A stretch of 64,000 bases of DNA from Mariniflexile sp. AS56 (lineage in GTDB: Bacteria > Bacteroidota > Bacteroidia > Flavobacteriales > Flavobacteriaceae). The notes under the pieces were generated by a model that was not told the origin of the DNA, did no database searches, and saw nothing but the letters and a program-made list of their open reading frames with translations. The stretch spans positions 1-64,000 of the forward strand of contig NZ_JAUPED010000010.1 in NCBI RefSeq assembly GCF_030552475.1, written 5' to 3'. The position numbers and the translations under genes were made by a program. Below, piece after piece: positions 54,537 to 63,645 of the stretch (position 1 is the stretch's first letter; each line of letters starts with the position of its first letter).

Positions 54537-56939
54537 ATGAAAACTAAAAAAAGTAATCAAAAATCATTAGTATCGAAATTCTTTTTAGGTCTCCTATTAA
54601 TTGCGGCATTCTCATTTATAGGTTGTAAAAATGAACCTGTAACTCTGGAAGAAGAGGCATTGCGAAAAATAAGCAATCTTGAGTCTTTAATGGAAGAGGC
54701 TCGGTCAAAATCTATTGATGTCACTAGAGAAGAGACGGTACTATGGTTTTCAAAGGAATTTTTAAAATTTGCCAATTGGGATGAGTCCAATAAAGATGCT
54801 GTTGCAAAGTTGTTTGGATATGAGCGCTATTATGCTGATAAAAAAGATCAAATGGCCGAAGAATTGCCTGATTTTGAACGTAAAAAAGTAATTCAAATAT
54901 TGGATAAAGGTATAGAAGCATTAAATAAGGAGCTTAGTGGCGAAACTACACGTCGTCCTGTGAACAAAGTAGATTGGCAAAATACTAAAGCTGGAGATAA
55001 CATGTTTGTAAGCAATGGTAAACCTTCTTTTCCATATGATTACTTTTCAAAAACGGTAGGACAACCTTTAACTAATAAATCTGTTTATAATGATCACTTA
55101 GGGGCCATTTATCATGGTGGTGAGAACCTATATCCAGTGGACCATGACCGTGCCATTAACTCTTTTTTATTAAAAGAAGATGGAACCTTTGATGAGGAAC
55201 TTATGAAGGAACTTACGGGTATTCCAGATACCAATATAGGGTTCCTAATTTATTGGTCTATGGGTATTCCAGAGTGGGTTGAAGCCAAAGAGCCAGAAAT
55301 AAGAAAAGGACGTTCCTTGTTTACTGGTTTTGATATTGATAACCCATTGGCAAGAGACCTGTGGGGTAAAATTATCCGTCGCACGGGAGAATTGACAAAA
55401 GGTAAAAAAGTGACGGAACTAGGATATATTTTTGCTAACGAGCCACACTGGTTTTCAGAAAAAGATCACTGGACTTACAAGTATAAAGAGATGAATGGGA
55501 TATCATCATACACTCTTAATAATTTCAAGTCATGGTTGAAAAATAAATACAACGGTAATATTAAAACGCTAAATTCAAATTGGAACACTTCATTTACTAG
55601 TTTCAATAATGTGAATATAGAAATCCCAATAGATACGGCATTACAAGGTAAACCTATCTGGTTTGATTGGAACCGTTATAATATGGATAGAGTTACAAAT
55701 TGGTTCAAATTTAATCAAGATGAATTACATGCCGTAAACCCTGAAGCAGATACTCATATTAAATTATTCCCACGTACATTTTATGAGGATTCACGTTCTC
55801 ATGGGATGGACTTTGAAGCCCTTACTGAATTAACTACTATGATTGGTCATGATGCCAAAGCTTTAGGTGGCCCAAGTATTAGACCGCAGATAAAGTCTGA
55901 TTGGGTTGAGCAATACGCCTACAAGTGGGATGGGATGGCTATTTTACAAGATTTTTTAGAGTCTGTTGGTCCAAATAAAATCAATGTAAATTCTGAATCT
56001 CACTTTCTTTCATCAGGTATGTGGAGAGATATGGACGCACGCACTAGTTACGTTCGTAATGTTTATTGGTTATCAACCTTAATGGGTATGGATGCCAATA
56101 TGGGATGGTTTTGGGCAAGAGATCCCGATGGTTCTCCAGAAGATAGATTGGAAGGTGAACTTAATTTCTTTGATCCAGGTTTAGGTGGTGCTTATGCTGG
56201 TTCAAACAACATGCAACCTCATATAGCTAACGAAGTGACTCAGGTTATGTATGACTTAAATACCTTTTCTGAAGAAATAGTAAAGCTTCGCGAACAACCT
56301 CGTCCGTTACGATTATTCTATTCTGAAACCTCTGCCATTAATACATCCAATTATATGACGAAAACAGGAAAGCTATATGAGTCCTTGTTTTTTGAAGGCT
56401 TGCCGTTAGGTTTCGTTACTAAAAATATCATTGAAAAACAAGATAATAGTATTTGGAATACTGTGGTTGTTTATAATACAAAATATGTAACCAATGCTGA
56501 ATTTAATGCGTTGCAGTCTTATTTGAATAATGGAGGTAAAGTAATTCTTGATTCTTCTGAAAGCTTATCAATGAACGAATATGGGCAAAAAAGAAATAAG
56601 AAATTAACCTCAGGTAAAGGCAAACTTATAGTTTTAGAAGATGCAGATATTTCAAAAATAAAAAAGATAGCACTAGCTGAAGTAGCAGGTCAGATGCCTG
56701 AAGTGATTATTGAATCTGATAACGGCAAGGACTTCAAAACAACAATTTCGAGAGTTGTTAAGCAAGAAAATGGTACTTACTTGCTTAATTTACTTAATGT
56801 AGGCAACGATGCCACTAAGATTAAATTGTCTTTAAAATCAGGAGCACCAGTAACTATTAAAAATTTAATAACATCCAATTCTGTTGATTCTGATTTTAAC
56901 TTAGCATCAGAAGAAGTGTTGTTACTAGAAATAAAATAA
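54537..56939 (+). CDS. lipoprotein clan GH-A glycoside hydrolase, GH42/GH50/GH167-like (copy B)
   Basis: The 800-residue protein has a lipobox (FIGC, Cys about 30), so it is membrane-anchored, unlike copy A at 41673, which has a plain signal peptide. The order of domains is the same: helical N-terminal part (about 35-145), barrel with likely acid/base Glu302 (GYIFANEPHW) and likely nucleophile Glu487 (NVNSESHFL), and a C-terminal flavodoxin-like part (about 590-800). It is about half identical to copy A by eye. Exo-acting carrageenan hydrolase is the preferred role. A different product pattern from copy A is likely given the divergence. It is the third gene of the operon from 51177. Confidence 0.75.
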   Translation: MKTKKSNQKSLVSKFFLGLLLIAAFSFIGCKNEPVTLEEEALRKISNLESLMEEARSKSIDVTREETVLWFSKEFLKFANWDESNKDAVAKLFGYERYYADKKDQMAEELPDFERKKVIQILDKGIEALNKELSGETTRRPVNKVDWQNTKAGDNMFVSNGKPSFPYDYFSKTVGQPLTNKSVYNDHLGAIYHGGENLYPVDHDRAINSFLLKEDGTFDEELMKELTGIPDTNIGFLIYWSMGIPEWVEAKEPEIRKGRSLFTGFDIDNPLARDLWGKIIRRTGELTKGKKVTELGYIFANEPHWFSEKDHWTYKYKEMNGISSYTLNNFKSWLKNKYNGNIKTLNSNWNTSFTSFNNVNIEIPIDTALQGKPIWFDWNRYNMDRVTNWFKFNQDELHAVNPEADTHIKLFPRTFYEDSRSHGMDFEALTELTTMIGHDAKALGGPSIRPQIKSDWVEQYAYKWDGMAILQDFLESVGPNKINVNSESHFLSSGMWRDMDARTSYVRNVYWLSTLMGMDANMGWFWARDPDGSPEDRLEGELNFFDPGLGGAYAGSNNMQPHIANEVTQVMYDLNTFSEEIVKLREQPRPLRLFYSETSAINTSNYMTKTGKLYESLFFEGLPLGFVTKNIIEKQDNSIWNTVVVYNTKYVTNAEFNALQSYLNNGGKVILDSSESLSMNEYGQKRNKKLTSGKGKLIVLEDADISKIKKIALAEVAGQMPEVIIESDNGKDFKTTISRVVKQENGTYLLNLLNVGNDATKIKLSLKSGAPVTIKNLITSNSVDSDFNLASEEVLLLEIK

Positions 56940-56941
56940 GT

Positions 56942-58594
56942 ATGAATCGAGTTATTTGCTTACTAATAATCATCGCTCTTTTTTCTTGTAAAGAACAGCA
57001 AGTTTTGCAAAAGAAAAAACCGAACATCCTTTTTATAACTATTGACGATTTACGTCCGGAATTAGGTTGTTATGGGTCTGATATTGCAATAAGTCCGAAT
57101 CTAGACAAGTTAGCTAGTGAAGGTTTATTATTTAATAAAGCCTATTGTCAACAAGCTATTTGTGGTCCTTCAAGGGCAAGTTTGTTAACAGGAATTCGTC
57201 CTGAAACCAGCGGCGTTTTCCATAATTACATCAAATTTAGGGAAGCCAATCCCGATGTGGTAACCTTGCCGCAAATGTTTAAAGAAAATGGTTATGAAAC
57301 TGTCTATACAGGTAAAATATTCCACCATGGCGATTTAGATGATGAATTGTCTTGGAGCAGAAAACCTGCTGTAGATAGCATGACAGTTAAAGGTGTAAAA
57401 GAACCCGGTGGATTTGCGTTACAAGAAAATATTGAAGCCACGGAGCGACAACGAAAGTTAATGATTGAAAAATATGGTGACGTCGCAAAATTTGGTTTAG
57501 CCAGTGGTCCAGCATACGAAGGTGCCGATGTTCCAGACAATGGTTATATAGATGGCTACAATACAGAATTGGCCATTGAGACCATGAAAGAGATGGCGGC
57601 AAATGGAGATAAACCTTTTTTCTTGGGACTAGGCTTTAATAAGCCGCATTTAAACTGGACAGCTCCAAAAAAGTATTGGGATTTATATGACCGAGATAAA
57701 ATTAATATAACTGCACAAGATACCATGCCATATCACGGTGCTCAAATGGGCTTACATCCTTCTTTCGAATTGCGTGTACGTGATGGTATTCCAAAGGTAG
57801 GGTCTATTGATTTGGAACTTGCCAAAACATTAAAACATGCCTATTTAGCTTGTGTGAGTTATGTAGATGCACAAATTGGAAGAATGATTGAAGCTTTAGA
57901 TGAAGCTGGACTTCGAGAAAATACTATTATTGTGGTTTGGAGTGACCATGGTTGGCATTTAGGAGATATGGGCATTTGGGGAAAAGCCACCAATTACGAA
58001 ATTGCTACACGAGTACCAATGATGATTTTGACACCCAATATGCCAAAAGAAACTCGTGGAAAAAAAACAGATGCTTTAGTGGAATTGGTAGATATATATC
58101 CTACTTTATGTGATATAGCAGGTTTACAAATACCAAAAACTGTTGAAGGATATAGCTTTAAAGAATTAATTAAAGACCCAAACAAAACTTGGAAAACGGC
58201 TGCATTTAGTCAATTTCCAACACCGGCTTTGCGTGAATGGGGTGCTTATCCTTTACGACCTGCCATGAGAGAAACCTATTTCGGACCTCTTATTGAAGAA
58301 GTTGAAGGTCGAATTATTGAACAGCAAAAAGAAAAATGGAATCGCGACATGTTCGAAAACACGTTGATGGGTTATGCGATGCGTACCGAACAATATCGTT
58401 TTATAGTTTGGAAAGACAGAGCACATCTTGAAAAGGAACCGATTTTCATCGAATTGTATGACCATAGAAAGGATCCATTGGAAACGGTAAATATTGCAGA
58501 TAAAAACCCAGATTTGGTTACCAAATTAATGATTCAGTTTGTTAAAGGATGGAAAGGTAATCTGCCAAAAAGCAAACACGAAATAACCAACTAA
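56942..58594 (+). CDS. sulfatase, S1_7/iduronate-2-sulfatase-like lipoprotein (copy B)
   Basis: The 550-residue protein begins with a short lipoprotein signal (MNRVICLLIIIALFSC). It has FITIDDLRPELGCYG, QQAICGPSRASLLTG with formylglycine Cys74, YTGKIFHHG and WSDHGWHLGDMGIWGK. Long shared stretches with the copy at 49307-50926 (for example FPTPALREWGAYPLRP and NRDMFENTLMGYAMRTEQYRFI) show they are paralogues. It lies 2 bp after the clan GH-A gene. It removes a sulfate ester from carrageenan oligosaccharides in the periplasm, and the site is not known. Confidence 0.92.
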   Translation: MNRVICLLIIIALFSCKEQQVLQKKKPNILFITIDDLRPELGCYGSDIAISPNLDKLASEGLLFNKAYCQQAICGPSRASLLTGIRPETSGVFHNYIKFREANPDVVTLPQMFKENGYETVYTGKIFHHGDLDDELSWSRKPAVDSMTVKGVKEPGGFALQENIEATERQRKLMIEKYGDVAKFGLASGPAYEGADVPDNGYIDGYNTELAIETMKEMAANGDKPFFLGLGFNKPHLNWTAPKKYWDLYDRDKINITAQDTMPYHGAQMGLHPSFELRVRDGIPKVGSIDLELAKTLKHAYLACVSYVDAQIGRMIEALDEAGLRENTIIVVWSDHGWHLGDMGIWGKATNYEIATRVPMMILTPNMPKETRGKKTDALVELVDIYPTLCDIAGLQIPKTVEGYSFKELIKDPNKTWKTAAFSQFPTPALREWGAYPLRPAMRETYFGPLIEEVEGRIIEQQKEKWNRDMFENTLMGYAMRTEQYRFIVWKDRAHLEKEPIFIELYDHRKDPLETVNIADKNPDLVTKLMIQFVKGWKGNLPKSKHEITN

Positions 58595-58624
58595 GTAATA
58601 AAACACTATTAAACTTTTTAAGAC

Positions 58625-60550
58625 ATGCAAAGACGAGATTTTTTTAAAAAAGGAACAACAGCGGCGATAGCTGCTGGTGTCATTCCATTAGTTGCCAGTT
58701 CTTGTGCAAGTACTCAGGATGTCGTTTACGATAGGAAATTAGATAAATGGTATCATCTTGGTACAGGAAAGACGGGTATGCCTTCTAGAAAAAAAACAAT
58801 TGGTTATGATGTTGCTGTTATAGGTGGTGGTGCAGCTGGAATTTGTGCAGCCGTTGCCGCAGCTCGTAATGGTTCTAAAACCGTTTTAGTGCAAGATAGA
58901 CCAGTGTTAGGAGGTAACGCATCAAGTGAAATGCGTGTACACTTAAATGGTGTAAATCAACTTAATAATGGCGAAGCAGAACGTGAAACTGGTATTATAG
59001 AAGAAATGCTTTTGCATAATCGTTTTGAAAATGAACAAGAATCTTTTCCTATTTTCGACCATGTATTGTATGATTTTGTAGTAAGAGAGCCCAATTTAAC
59101 CTTGATGTTAAATACTCAAGCTGTAGATGCTGAAATGAAAGGTGATATAATAAAATCTGCCTTGTGTTGGCAAGCTACAACTGAAATTCTTTATACTATT
59201 AATGCGCATATATTTATTGATTGCTCAGGTGATGGATTATTAGCAGCAACTTCAGGCGCTGAATATAGAACGGGAAGAGAAGGAAAAGCAGAGTTTAATG
59301 AAACCTACGCCCCAGATGAGCCAGATGGGTGGCAAATGGGAGCTACACTTTTGATGTCTTCAAAAGACATGGGTCGGCCTATAAAATATAGTCCACCATC
59401 TTATGTTATAAAATACACTCACGAAGGCGCAAGTCTAAAACGAAAATTTGCAGGTTATCATGAAGGTATTTGGTGGATTGAAGTAGGTAGTGAAGGAGAT
59501 ATTATAGCTGATTTTGAGGTGAATAGGCATAAATTAATGGGTTATTTACATGGAGTTTGGGATTATATTAAAAACTCAGGAAAATTCCCTGAAGCTGAAA
59601 ATTTAGCACTAGATTGGGTAGGCTCATTACCTGGAAGAAGAGAATCCCGAAGATTTATTGGCGATTATATTGTTTCTGAAAAAGACATGACTGAATATAA
59701 GCAGTTTGAAGATGCCATCGCTTTTGGTGGTTGGTCTTTAGACGAACATAATCCGGGAGGAATCGAAAATATTTCAGAGCCACCAAGTTATTTTCATCAT
59801 CATTTTGATGAAGTATATCAGTTTCCTTTTAGAGCTTTGTACTCTAAAAATGTATCTAATTTAATGTTTGCTGGTCGAAATGTAAGTCAAACACATATTG
59901 CACTCTCATCTTCAAGAATTATGGCAACTTGTGCCTTAATGGGGCAAGCTGTAGGAACAGCGGCAACTATTTGTAATAAGAAAAATATATTGCCTAGAGA
60001 AGTAGCTCAAAAACATATTAATGAACTTCAAGAACAAATAATGAGAGATGACGTTTTTATCCCAAAACGTCCAGCTAATGACCCAAATGATTTAGCAAGA
60101 AAAGCTAATTTAATTTTTGGTTCAACAACACTATCTGGTGATGCTAAAAACTTAACTAATGGTATATCAAGAGATATAGATGGTGCAATTAACCATTGGC
60201 AATCTGATGGATTATCTGCCGAACTTCAATTGGAATGGGAATTGCCAATAGCACTTTCATCAGTAGAGATAAAGTGCGATACCAATGTAAAGCGGAACAT
60301 CATGATGCGTAAAGATAGTAGAAATGACGATCTTTATGGTAATGCTATTCCCCCTGAAATGTTGAAATCTTTAAGTTTGGAAGGGCGTGTAAATGGTGTT
60401 TGGCAAAATATTGGAGATATTAAAGAAAACCGTACACGTTTGATAAAATTTAAGTTTGATAGCATGAATGTTACGGCCATTAGGGTAAAAATGACAGAAA
60501 CTTATGGTGCCGAACATGTGAAATTATTCGAGATACGTTGTTATGCTTAG
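58625..60550 (+). CDS. Tat-exported FAD-dependent oxidoreductase lipoprotein
   Basis: The 641-residue protein starts with a twin-arginine signal (QRRDFFKKG) and a lipobox-like ASSC (Cys about 27). This suggests export folded with cofactor and lipid anchoring. A Rossmann FAD site is at about 57-90 (YDVAVIGGGAAGICAAVAAARNG, then VLGGNASSEMRVHLNG), as in the FAD_oxidored family. A further FAD segment is FAGRNVSQTHIALSSSRIMATCALMGQAVG. The last 140 residues form a beta-sandwich resembling an F5/8-type C module (LSSVEIKCDTN...VRVKMTETYGAEHVKLFEIRCY). Its stop overlaps the start of the next gene by 8 bp. Substrate unknown; an oxidative step on the glycan is possible. Confidence 0.8.
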   Translation: MQRRDFFKKGTTAAIAAGVIPLVASSCASTQDVVYDRKLDKWYHLGTGKTGMPSRKKTIGYDVAVIGGGAAGICAAVAAARNGSKTVLVQDRPVLGGNASSEMRVHLNGVNQLNNGEAERETGIIEEMLLHNRFENEQESFPIFDHVLYDFVVREPNLTLMLNTQAVDAEMKGDIIKSALCWQATTEILYTINAHIFIDCSGDGLLAATSGAEYRTGREGKAEFNETYAPDEPDGWQMGATLLMSSKDMGRPIKYSPPSYVIKYTHEGASLKRKFAGYHEGIWWIEVGSEGDIIADFEVNRHKLMGYLHGVWDYIKNSGKFPEAENLALDWVGSLPGRRESRRFIGDYIVSEKDMTEYKQFEDAIAFGGWSLDEHNPGGIENISEPPSYFHHHFDEVYQFPFRALYSKNVSNLMFAGRNVSQTHIALSSSRIMATCALMGQAVGTAATICNKKNILPREVAQKHINELQEQIMRDDVFIPKRPANDPNDLARKANLIFGSTTLSGDAKNLTNGISRDIDGAINHWQSDGLSAELQLEWELPIALSSVEIKCDTNVKRNIMMRKDSRNDDLYGNAIPPEMLKSLSLEGRVNGVWQNIGDIKENRTRLIKFKFDSMNVTAIRVKMTETYGAEHVKLFEIRCYA

Positions 60551-61676
60551 TAAACTGAATATTGTCATTATTTTAACATTTCCTTTTTGGATATTTTTCC
60601 AAAGTGGCAGTGATGTTTCCAATAATTACGATATTAAAATTCAGCACACATTTTATGTTAACCATCCAGGGGAAAAAGAACCTATGGAAGTCGTTCTCAT
60701 AGAAATTCAAAATAAAGACAGCCTTCCTATTCAATATTATATGGATGTGAAATCCGTGATTTGTTTAGAGCAGGTTTGCAAGGTTATTCCTGTTCGAATT
60801 TTTTGGAATAATATTGGCGAATATCAAAACTATAAGCTAAAAGAAGGAGCCACCCTCGAAAAATATGAAGCCGATTTGTTTGAGTCCGAAGATTATGTGA
60901 AACTTCAATCTATTCTTTCCAATAAAAATTCGCCATTTAAAGAGGTGAAATTGGATGAGGTTTTAACCGTTGTTGATGAAACAGATTTTGAAGACGTTGA
61001 TGCGGTTTCTGGCGCTACGGCCTTGGAACTTAATGAAAATGACACGGTAGCCGGAGCAGCATTAACCTGTTATACCTTGTGGCATTGGGCAAATGGAAAT
61101 ATGGTTGCTCTTATAAAAAAGAATACAACAGAAACTGTATCTAATGAACAACTTTTAGATTTTCTGAATGAAAAAAATAAGGATTATTATTTATTAGCAC
61201 TAAATGAATTAACCAAACGAAAAGTTTATGGAGAAGACTTTACAAATGCTGTTTTAAATCGTGTTTTTAAGGATGCGAATTTATTAAGAGCCTCTTTTAA
61301 ATATATTGAAACAGCTCCCAAAAGTATATACTTTTCAGTAGTGAAAAATATTTTCGAAAGAGGAGGGCAGGAACAAAAAATTGCAGCTATAAAATCGCTT
61401 CATGCTAGTCCGTTTGAAATATCAAAAGCGTATTTAGATTTATTTTGTGTTCAGATACCTAATTTAAAATCATTTCAAGAAGTGATGGTGTTTTTAGAAT
61501 TGATGCAAAGTAGAAATGCAAACTCAACTAAAGTAATAGATTGTACAATTCCATTATTGGACGCGAATTTTTTAATAGCACGTCGAACTTATTGGTTTCT
61601 AATTAATGAAAATTTGGATACACTGCAACAGCAAAAAGTAGAGGCGTTTTATATAAAAAATAAAGACAAATTGTAA
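60543..61676 (+). CDS. secreted protein with FMN-binding-like flavinylation motif and helical repeats
   Basis: The 377-residue protein has an N-terminal hydrophobic signal (about 1-22). The N-terminal half ends with DAVSGAT: Asp153, Ser156, Gly157, Ala158, Thr159. This matches the Dxx(S/T)GA(T) motif in which ApbE attaches FMN to Thr in NqrC/RnfG-type FMN-binding domains. The C-terminal half (about 195-377) is all-helical, HEAT-like (EKNKDYYLLALNELTKRKV, QKIAAIKSLHASP). The gene overlaps the FAD oxidoreductase by 8 bp, so the two are translationally coupled. A covalent-flavin electron carrier partnering the oxidoreductase is my inference. Confidence 0.65.
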   Translation: MLSKLNIVIILTFPFWIFFQSGSDVSNNYDIKIQHTFYVNHPGEKEPMEVVLIEIQNKDSLPIQYYMDVKSVICLEQVCKVIPVRIFWNNIGEYQNYKLKEGATLEKYEADLFESEDYVKLQSILSNKNSPFKEVKLDEVLTVVDETDFEDVDAVSGATALELNENDTVAGAALTCYTLWHWANGNMVALIKKNTTETVSNEQLLDFLNEKNKDYYLLALNELTKRKVYGEDFTNAVLNRVFKDANLLRASFKYIETAPKSIYFSVVKNIFERGGQEQKIAAIKSLHASPFEISKAYLDLFCVQIPNLKSFQEVMVFLELMQSRNANSTKVIDCTIPLLDANFLIARRTYWFLINENLDTLQQQKVEAFYIKNKDKL

Positions 61677-61693
61677 CCTTAGCGTTTAACAAT

Positions 61694-61813
61694 ATGATAA
61701 GTTTTTTAGTAATTATTTTAATTTTAGTTTTAGGTTGTTTTGTTTATGGCAACCATATTGAAAAAAAATTTGGGAAGGATCCCAATCGTGAAATGCCTGC
61801 TAGAAAAGAGTGA
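61694..61813 (+). pseudogene. cstA: N-terminal stub of carbon starvation protein CstA
   Basis: A 39-codon frame encodes one hydrophobic segment followed by YGNHIEKKFGKDPNREMPAR and a stop. This resembles the start of CstA-family transporters, where the first TM is followed by YG..vE..FG.D..R.TPA. The full protein has well over 450 residues, and nothing resembling the rest follows. It is therefore a remnant, lying 17 bp after the flavoprotein gene. Confidence 0.55.
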
Positions 61814-61947
61814 TTTTTACTAAATAAAAAAGGTAATTCTGATTCTGTTTATGATAAAAATGAAATCAAAAAGGAAGGGTTTAATATGTAATTTCGTTTC
61901 CGTATTAATTTTTGAAAATATTTCAATTCAAATATAATTTAAGAACC

Positions 61948-63426
61948 ATGATTAATAAAAGTATCAATAATTGTTTGATTTTGTCAATAGTATTGCTGTT
62001 TGCATGTTGTTCAGGCGTGAAAAGTCAATCAGTAAAATCAAGTGATGCCCAAACTTCAAGACCTAATATTATTGTTGTTATGACGGACGATATGGGCTAT
62101 GCCGATGTAGGTTTTAATGGATCAAAAGATATCATCACTCCTGAAATTGATAAATTGGCAAACGGAGGCACTATTTGTACATCTGCTTATGTAGCACATT
62201 CATTTTGCGGACCAAGTAGAGCTGCTTTATTAACGGGTAGATATCCACATGAATTTGGGTCTCAATTTAATTTACCTGCTAATAGTGAGGAAAGCGTTGG
62301 AGAGGGAATTCCATTAAGTGAAAAATTTTTAAGTTCAGTACTACAAGAATCGGGTTATCGTACAGGTGTGATTGGAAAATGGCATTTAGGGGCGGTTGAA
62401 GGATATGAACCAAAAGATAGAGGATTCGATGATTTTTATGGTTTTCTTGGAGGCGGACATAACTATTTTCCCGAAGATTATGTTACAAAATATAACCAGC
62501 AAAAAGCTGCGGGAAACAAACATATTTGGGAATACTTAACACCATTACAACGCAATGGTGTTGAGGTTGAGGAAGATGAATATTTAACAGATGAACTTTC
62601 AGATGATGCAGTTCGTTTTGTATCTGATTCTTCAAAAAATGATAAACCATTTTTTTTGTATTTAGCATACAACGCACCACACACACCTTTGGAAGCTAAA
62701 GAAGATGATATGCAGAAATTTGATCATATTAAAGATAAAGCAAGACGCACTTATGCTGCAATGGTGTACGCTGTAGATAGAGGTGTTGGGGAATTAGTTG
62801 CAGCATTAAAAGCGACAAATCAATATGACAATACGTTAATCGTTTTTTTAAGTGATAATGGAGGAAGAACTGACCAAGGAGCAAATAATTATCCTCTTAA
62901 AGGTGTAAAAGGAGACACTTATGAAGGTGGTTTCCGTGTGCCTATGTTCTTTCATTGGCCAAACAAAATTCCTGCTGGTAAAAAGTTTGATTACCCGGTT
63001 ACAGCCTTAGATTTCTATCCAACATTTGCCAGTATTGCAAATGCTAAAATTCCTCAAGACAAACAACTTGATGGTAAAAATATTTTGAATGATTTAGTTA
63101 AAGGGGAAAACCCACGCAAAGGAGAAATGATATTTGCTATGCGCCATCGTAATGGTTTTTCTGATGTTGGTGTTAGAGAAGATGAATGGAAAGCTACGAA
63201 AGCATATAATAGCCCATGGAAGCTTTATAATATTAATAAAGATATGGGTGAAACAACAGACTTAAGTAAACAAAATCCAGAGCAATTAAAATCCATGGTA
63301 TTAGGTGCTCAAATGTGGAGTAAAAAACACACAGAACCAAGATGGTTTGACCCAGAAAGTTTAAGAGAAATTTGGAAAGAAAAGAAAATGGGTGAGTTTA
63401 TAAATACATTTAAAATTTCAAATTAG
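61948..63426 (+). CDS. S1-family sulfatase lipoprotein
   Basis: The start at 61948 is preferred: it gives a normal lipoprotein signal (MINKSINNCLILSIVLLFAC). The upstream in-frame ATG at 61912 would add 12 residues. Motifs are VVMTDDMGYADVGFNG, SFCGPSRAALLTG with formylglycine Cys87, IGKWHLG, and LSDNGGR. The mature enzyme is about 470 residues, normal for S1. It should desulfate carrageenan pieces outside the cytoplasm. PHEFGSQFNLP after the signature is like the sulfatase at 18414, so both may belong to related S1 subfamilies. A terminator follows at 63464. Confidence 0.92.
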   Translation: MINKSINNCLILSIVLLFACCSGVKSQSVKSSDAQTSRPNIIVVMTDDMGYADVGFNGSKDIITPEIDKLANGGTICTSAYVAHSFCGPSRAALLTGRYPHEFGSQFNLPANSEESVGEGIPLSEKFLSSVLQESGYRTGVIGKWHLGAVEGYEPKDRGFDDFYGFLGGGHNYFPEDYVTKYNQQKAAGNKHIWEYLTPLQRNGVEVEEDEYLTDELSDDAVRFVSDSSKNDKPFFLYLAYNAPHTPLEAKEDDMQKFDHIKDKARRTYAAMVYAVDRGVGELVAALKATNQYDNTLIVFLSDNGGRTDQGANNYPLKGVKGDTYEGGFRVPMFFHWPNKIPAGKKFDYPVTALDFYPTFASIANAKIPQDKQLDGKNILNDLVKGENPRKGEMIFAMRHRNGFSDVGVREDEWKATKAYNSPWKLYNINKDMGETTDLSKQNPEQLKSMVLGAQMWSKKHTEPRWFDPESLREIWKEKKMGEFINTFKISN

Positions 63427-63463
63427 TTCATTTAAAGTAAAAACGAATTAATTGTAATAATAT

Positions 63464-63508
63464 AAACACCAGTAGCGAACAGCTTTGTTTACTACTGGTG
63501 TTTTTTTG
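63464..63508 (+). terminator. rho-independent terminator of the 51-63 kb operon
   Basis: AAACACCAGTAG pairs perfectly with CTACTGGTGTTT, followed by a T-run, 37 bp after the sulfatase stop. Confidence 0.9.
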
Positions 63509-63567
63509 TTTTGTAATAAATTTATTTGTAATTATTTGAGGAGGTTAAGGGATATTTCGTTTTAAAA

Positions 63568-63633
63568 GGGTAAAAATCAATAATTCATGGGTAAATCTTC
63601 AAGGTCATTTTAGAAGCATGCATTTTATCTTTA
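63568..63633 (+). promoter_or_regulatory. PUL operator plus -7 box for the GH16 gene at the right edge
   Basis: GGGTAA at 63568 and 63589 are exact direct repeats 21 bp apart. TATCTTTA (63626-63633), one mismatch from TAnnTTTG, begins 32 bp after the second repeat and 20 bp before the GH16 start. Confidence 0.75.
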
Positions 63634-63645
63634 CAAAAAAAGTGT

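Noticed and set aside
18414-63426. Agar or porphyran as the main substrate
   Set aside because: GH16, GH50-like and anhydrosugar enzymes also occur in agar loci, but the kappa-carrageenase-like protein, the GH82 candidate, GH127 and the many sulfatases fit carrageenan better. Partial agar activity is not excluded.
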